Assembly (NCBI GenBank): GCA_003488465.1
Contig: DNLN01000025.1
Location: 1 to 6,599 of the forward strand
DNA: 6,599 nt
From: Sutterella sp.
Lineage (GTDB): Bacteria > Pseudomonadota > Gammaproteobacteria > Burkholderiales > Burkholderiaceae_F
Direction: 5' to 3'
The notes beneath the pieces are model-generated. The model made no database searches, was not told the DNA's origin, and saw nothing but the letters and a program-made list of their open reading frames with translations. Shown here piece after piece: positions 4,370 through 6,599 of the stretch; the stretch's first letter is position 1, and each line of letters opens with the position of its first letter. The position numbers and the translations under genes were made by a program.

Positions 4370-6295
4370 TCAGGCAAGGCTGATCGTCATTTCGCAAGCC
4401 CGACAGTCAAACCGCGCGATCAGGGTTCGCCCCTTCGGGTCGATGAGCTTCATGGGTTCTGGCTTCAAGTGCCCGCCGTTCAGTTTCTTGAAGCGCTCCT
4501 TTGCCTGCGGATCCCCCTTGACCATTTTCGGACACAGGCCAAGCGTGTGCCGCACGCAGTGGCGGCAGCGCATGAGTTCTGCCGTCTCAAGCGAAACGCC
4601 CTTCGGATTGCTTTCAAAAGCGGCTTCGATCGATTTGACGCCGTGCTCGCTCCAGAAACTTCGGGCCGCTGCGTTGGCAACGTTGCCGTGCCAGTCGAGG
4701 GAATCGAAGGGCGCGGCTGCGGCGATGGGAGCGAGCAGCCGCGGAGCGGGCTTGCGGCAGATGCGTTTTTCGAGCTCAGTCAGGGCGGCCCTGCGCATGC
4801 GGTTTGCAATCGAGGCGGGAATGAAGGGCACCGTGCCGGCAGGCTCGACCGTGATGGCACGGGCGGCAAAGATGGTCTCGCCGGTCTTGGCGAGGTTTCC
4901 CCGCAGGCTCTCGAGTCCCTTGACGGGATCCTTTGCGGCCTGGGCGCAGAACGGCTCCTTCACGAGGGCGGTCTCGCCCGCCGCATGCGCGCTGAGCGAT
5001 ACAGACTGCCGGTCGGACGAGAGCACGAAGTCCACGGGAATGGTTCGGCGGGCGCTTTCGCCCTCAAGCGCCTTGTCAAAGGCCCTGTCGCGGGTTCGGT
5101 TGAGCCGGGCGCCGGGAGCAAGATCCGGATGCCGGGAAAGGGAATCGCGCGGATACAGGCGCTGTCTGCTGCCCGGGAGTTCCTCGGCCCTGTTGATCAT
5201 GAGGCCGACTACTTCTCCGTGGGAGTCCGTGTAGATGAGGCCGTCGCCGTTGGCGATCGGCTCGCAAATGCGCACGTCCAGGCTCTGAGGCGGCCTCGTG
5301 TTGAGGCAGAGAACCTGTCCGACGGGCTTGCCGGTGCTCTTTGGCGTATCCAGTTCGGCAATCATCGGCTGACGGCCGCGCACGAAATAGTCGGTGCTGC
5401 CGCGATGAAAGGTCTTCTGCGGATCGGGCGTGAAGGAAAACGCCGTGGCGCCAAGGCTTGAGGCCTGCCAGCCCTCGGCCGCATGCTTTTCAAGGAGGGC
5501 GTCGATTTTGCGGCGGTAGTAGGCCGTGATGTTCTTCACGTAGGCGGCGTCCTTGAGGCGGCCCTCGATCTTGAAGCTTGAGACGCCGGCCCGAACAAGG
5601 TCTTCGAGGTTCCCGCTCTGGTCATTGTCCCGCAGGCTGAGCACGTGCTTGCGGTGCGCAACCTCGCGCCCGGCGAAATCAATCACCTGATAGGGAAGGC
5701 GGCAGGGTTGGGCGCACTGGCCGCGGTTTGCGCTTCGGCCGCTCTCGACGCAGGACAGGTAGCAGCGGCCCGAGTAGGAGACGCACAGCGCTCCGTGCAC
5801 GAAGAACTCGATGCGGGCCCGCGGCATCGCCGCGCGGCAGGCTGCGATCTCTTCGAGCGTGAGCTCGCGGGCGAGCACCACCTGGGAAAATCCGACGGCA
5901 TCGAGAAAAGCGGCCTTTTCGGGCGTGCGGATGTCGCACTGGGTGGAGGCGTGGATTTCCAGGGGCGGCAGATCGGTCTTCAAAAGTCCCATGTCCTGGA
6001 TGATGAGTCCGTCCACGCCCGCCTCATGGGCGGACCAGGCGATGGCGTTCGCCTGCTCGAGCTCCCCGTCAAAGAGGATCGTGTTGAGCGTCAGATAGAT
6101 GCGGGCGCGGTACCTGTGGGCATAGGCGGCAAGCTTTTCGATGTCCGAGAAGCTGTTGCCTGCGTCGGCTCTCGCGCCGAATCCGGGGCCGCCGATGTAG
6201 ACGGCGTCCGCCCCGTGCCCGATGGCGGCCATGCCGACAGCGCAGTCCCTTGCGGGCGCAAGCAGTTCAAGCGGTGCGAACGGAGTCGGCGGCAC
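4370..6295 (-). CDS. rlhA: U32 family protein, RlhA-like 23S rRNA hydroxylation enzyme
   Basis: A 641-residue cytoplasmic protein of the U32 'peptidase' family. Its length and layout match E. coli RlhA (YdcP, about 650 residues), which makes 5-hydroxycytidine at 23S rRNA C2501 using a prephenate-dependent pathway. The N-terminal TIM-barrel-like domain opens with LELLAPARD (8-16) and GADAVYIGGPGFGAR (28-42). The U32 signature is EFFVHGALCVSYSGRCYLS (163-181). Cys171, Cys178, Cys194 and Cys198 are the expected metal-cluster ligands. FKIEGRLKD and YVKNITAYYR follow, then a long C-terminal region ending in two more Cys groups (Cys577, Cys580, Cys588 and Cys631, Cys634). The GTG start has a strong AGGAGG 9 nt upstream that overlaps the stop of the preceding ankyrin gene, indicating an operon. 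TrhP-type tRNA hydroxylases are the alternative, but they are shorter (about 450 residues). Confidence 0.85.
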   Translation of the reverse strand: MPPTPFAPLELLAPARDCAVGMAAIGHGADAVYIGGPGFGARADAGNSFSDIEKLAAYAHRYRARIYLTLNTILFDGELEQANAIAWSAHEAGVDGLIIQDMGLLKTDLPPLEIHASTQCDIRTPEKAAFLDAVGFSQVVLARELTLEEIAACRAAMPRARIEFFVHGALCVSYSGRCYLSCVESGRSANRGQCAQPCRLPYQVIDFAGREVAHRKHVLSLRDNDQSGNLEDLVRAGVSSFKIEGRLKDAAYVKNITAYYRRKIDALLEKHAAEGWQASSLGATAFSFTPDPQKTFHRGSTDYFVRGRQPMIAELDTPKSTGKPVGQVLCLNTRPPQSLDVRICEPIANGDGLIYTDSHGEVVGLMINRAEELPGSRQRLYPRDSLSRHPDLAPGARLNRTRDRAFDKALEGESARRTIPVDFVLSSDRQSVSLSAHAAGETALVKEPFCAQAAKDPVKGLESLRGNLAKTGETIFAARAITVEPAGTVPFIPASIANRMRRAALTELEKRICRKPAPRLLAPIAAAAPFDSLDWHGNVANAAARSFWSEHGVKSIEAAFESNPKGVSLETAELMRCRHCVRHTLGLCPKMVKGDPQAKERFKKLNGGHLKPEPMKLIDPKGRTLIARFDCRACEMTISLA

Positions 6296-6304
6296 GGGGG
6301 GAGG

Positions 6305-6311
6305 CCTCCTA
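6305..6311 (-). promoter_or_regulatory. Ribosome binding site fixing the GTG start of the U32 gene
   Basis: TAGGAGG on the minus strand, 9 nt before GTG 6295. Its first three bases are the TAG stop of the ankyrin-repeat gene, so ribosomes ending there can reinitiate. It is the best argument for the GTG start. Confidence 0.85.
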
Positions 6312-6599
6312 CTTGAGTTTGGCGCTTGGAATCAAGGCCAGCTTGGCGGGATCGGCGCACTTTTCGATTGCCAGGAACGAGGCGAGCTTCTCGTCGCCGG
6401 CCTTCTTGGCGGCATCAGCCGGGGACATGCCCTGGTCGTTGCACAGGTCGCGGAAGGCGCCGGCCTTCAAAAGCAGCATCACTGCCTCGCGGGACGGACG
6501 GCGGGCCGCCATGTAAAGGGGCGTGACGCCGCTTGCAGTGAGCACGTTCACGCGGGCGCCCTTTTTCAGAAAGAGCTTCATGATCTCGATGTGGCCGTT
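6309..6599 (-). CDS. Ankyrin-repeat protein, C-terminal part (5' end outside window)
   Basis: The frame runs to the window edge, so at least 96 C-terminal codons are present. The edge reads NGHIEIMKLFLKKGARVNVL, the second half of an ankyrin repeat. A complete repeat follows, with SGVTPLYMAARRPSREAVML and LLKAGA, and a degenerate one with GMSPADAAKKAGDEKLASFL. The tail, IEKCADPAKLALIPSAKLK, is not a repeat. Ankyrin repeats are protein-binding scaffolds, so the sequence does not reveal a partner. The in-frame ATG at 6581 lies inside a repeat and is not the true start. Its stop lies 13 nt before the U32 start and overlaps that gene's ribosome site, so the two genes are very likely co-transcribed. 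Any signal peptide would be in the missing part. Confidence 0.88.
   Translation of the reverse strand, partial: NGHIEIMKLFLKKGARVNVLTASGVTPLYMAARRPSREAVMLLLKAGAFRDLCNDQGMSPADAAKKAGDEKLASFLAIEKCADPAKLALIPSAKLK

Noticed and set aside
4443..5461. Long plus-strand open frames opposite the U32 gene
   Set aside because: They lie fully within the recognised U32 gene, and their products show no family features and no ribosome sites.

Overview
The window (roughly 60% G+C by eye) looks like chromosome from a proteobacterium, most likely a betaproteobacterium of the Burkholderiales, perhaps Sutterella-like. The reasons are a near-copy of Escherichia coli YbiI, a full RlhA-type U32 protein, and the base composition. 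The taxonomic call is inference. There is no phage, transposon or CRISPR signal; it is ordinary housekeeping and accessory chromosome with a few uncharacterised genes.

Layout. Positions 3-362 (+) hold the 3' end of an amidophosphoribosyltransferase (purF-type) gene, followed by two hairpins that look like terminators. A translationally coupled pair follows on +: a 161-residue charged, probably coiled-coil protein of unknown function (497-982), then an AEC-family permease (979-1926). Converging on these from the minus strand is a two-gene unit: a small exported protein built from SFPD repeats (2243-2566), which resembles the 7(1) septoil knot family, and a YbiI-like DksA/TraR zinc-finger protein (1954-2220). 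Upstream of that unit is a 45-codon minus-strand reading frame (2647-2785) that looks coding but needs a one-base frameshift to join a start codon.

Positions 2984-3073 (+) encode tRNA-Ser(GGA) with a sigma-70-type promoter and a strong terminator. Next is a DUF362 protein gene (3320-4294, +) with a structured untranslated leader of about 140 nt and its own terminator. The right-hand third is a minus-strand operon: the end of an ankyrin-repeat gene (from beyond the window to 6309) and then an RlhA-like U32 protein (4370-6295), which starts at GTG behind a strong Shine-Dalgarno sequence that overlaps the ankyrin gene's stop codon.

The functions are mostly independent: purine synthesis, small-molecule export, a stress-type zinc-finger regulator, tRNA, a probable Fe-S protein and rRNA modification. 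The least explained items are the exported SFPD-repeat protein with its link to the YbiI homologue, the frameshifted remnant, the unknown partner of the AEC permease and the DUF362 leader.
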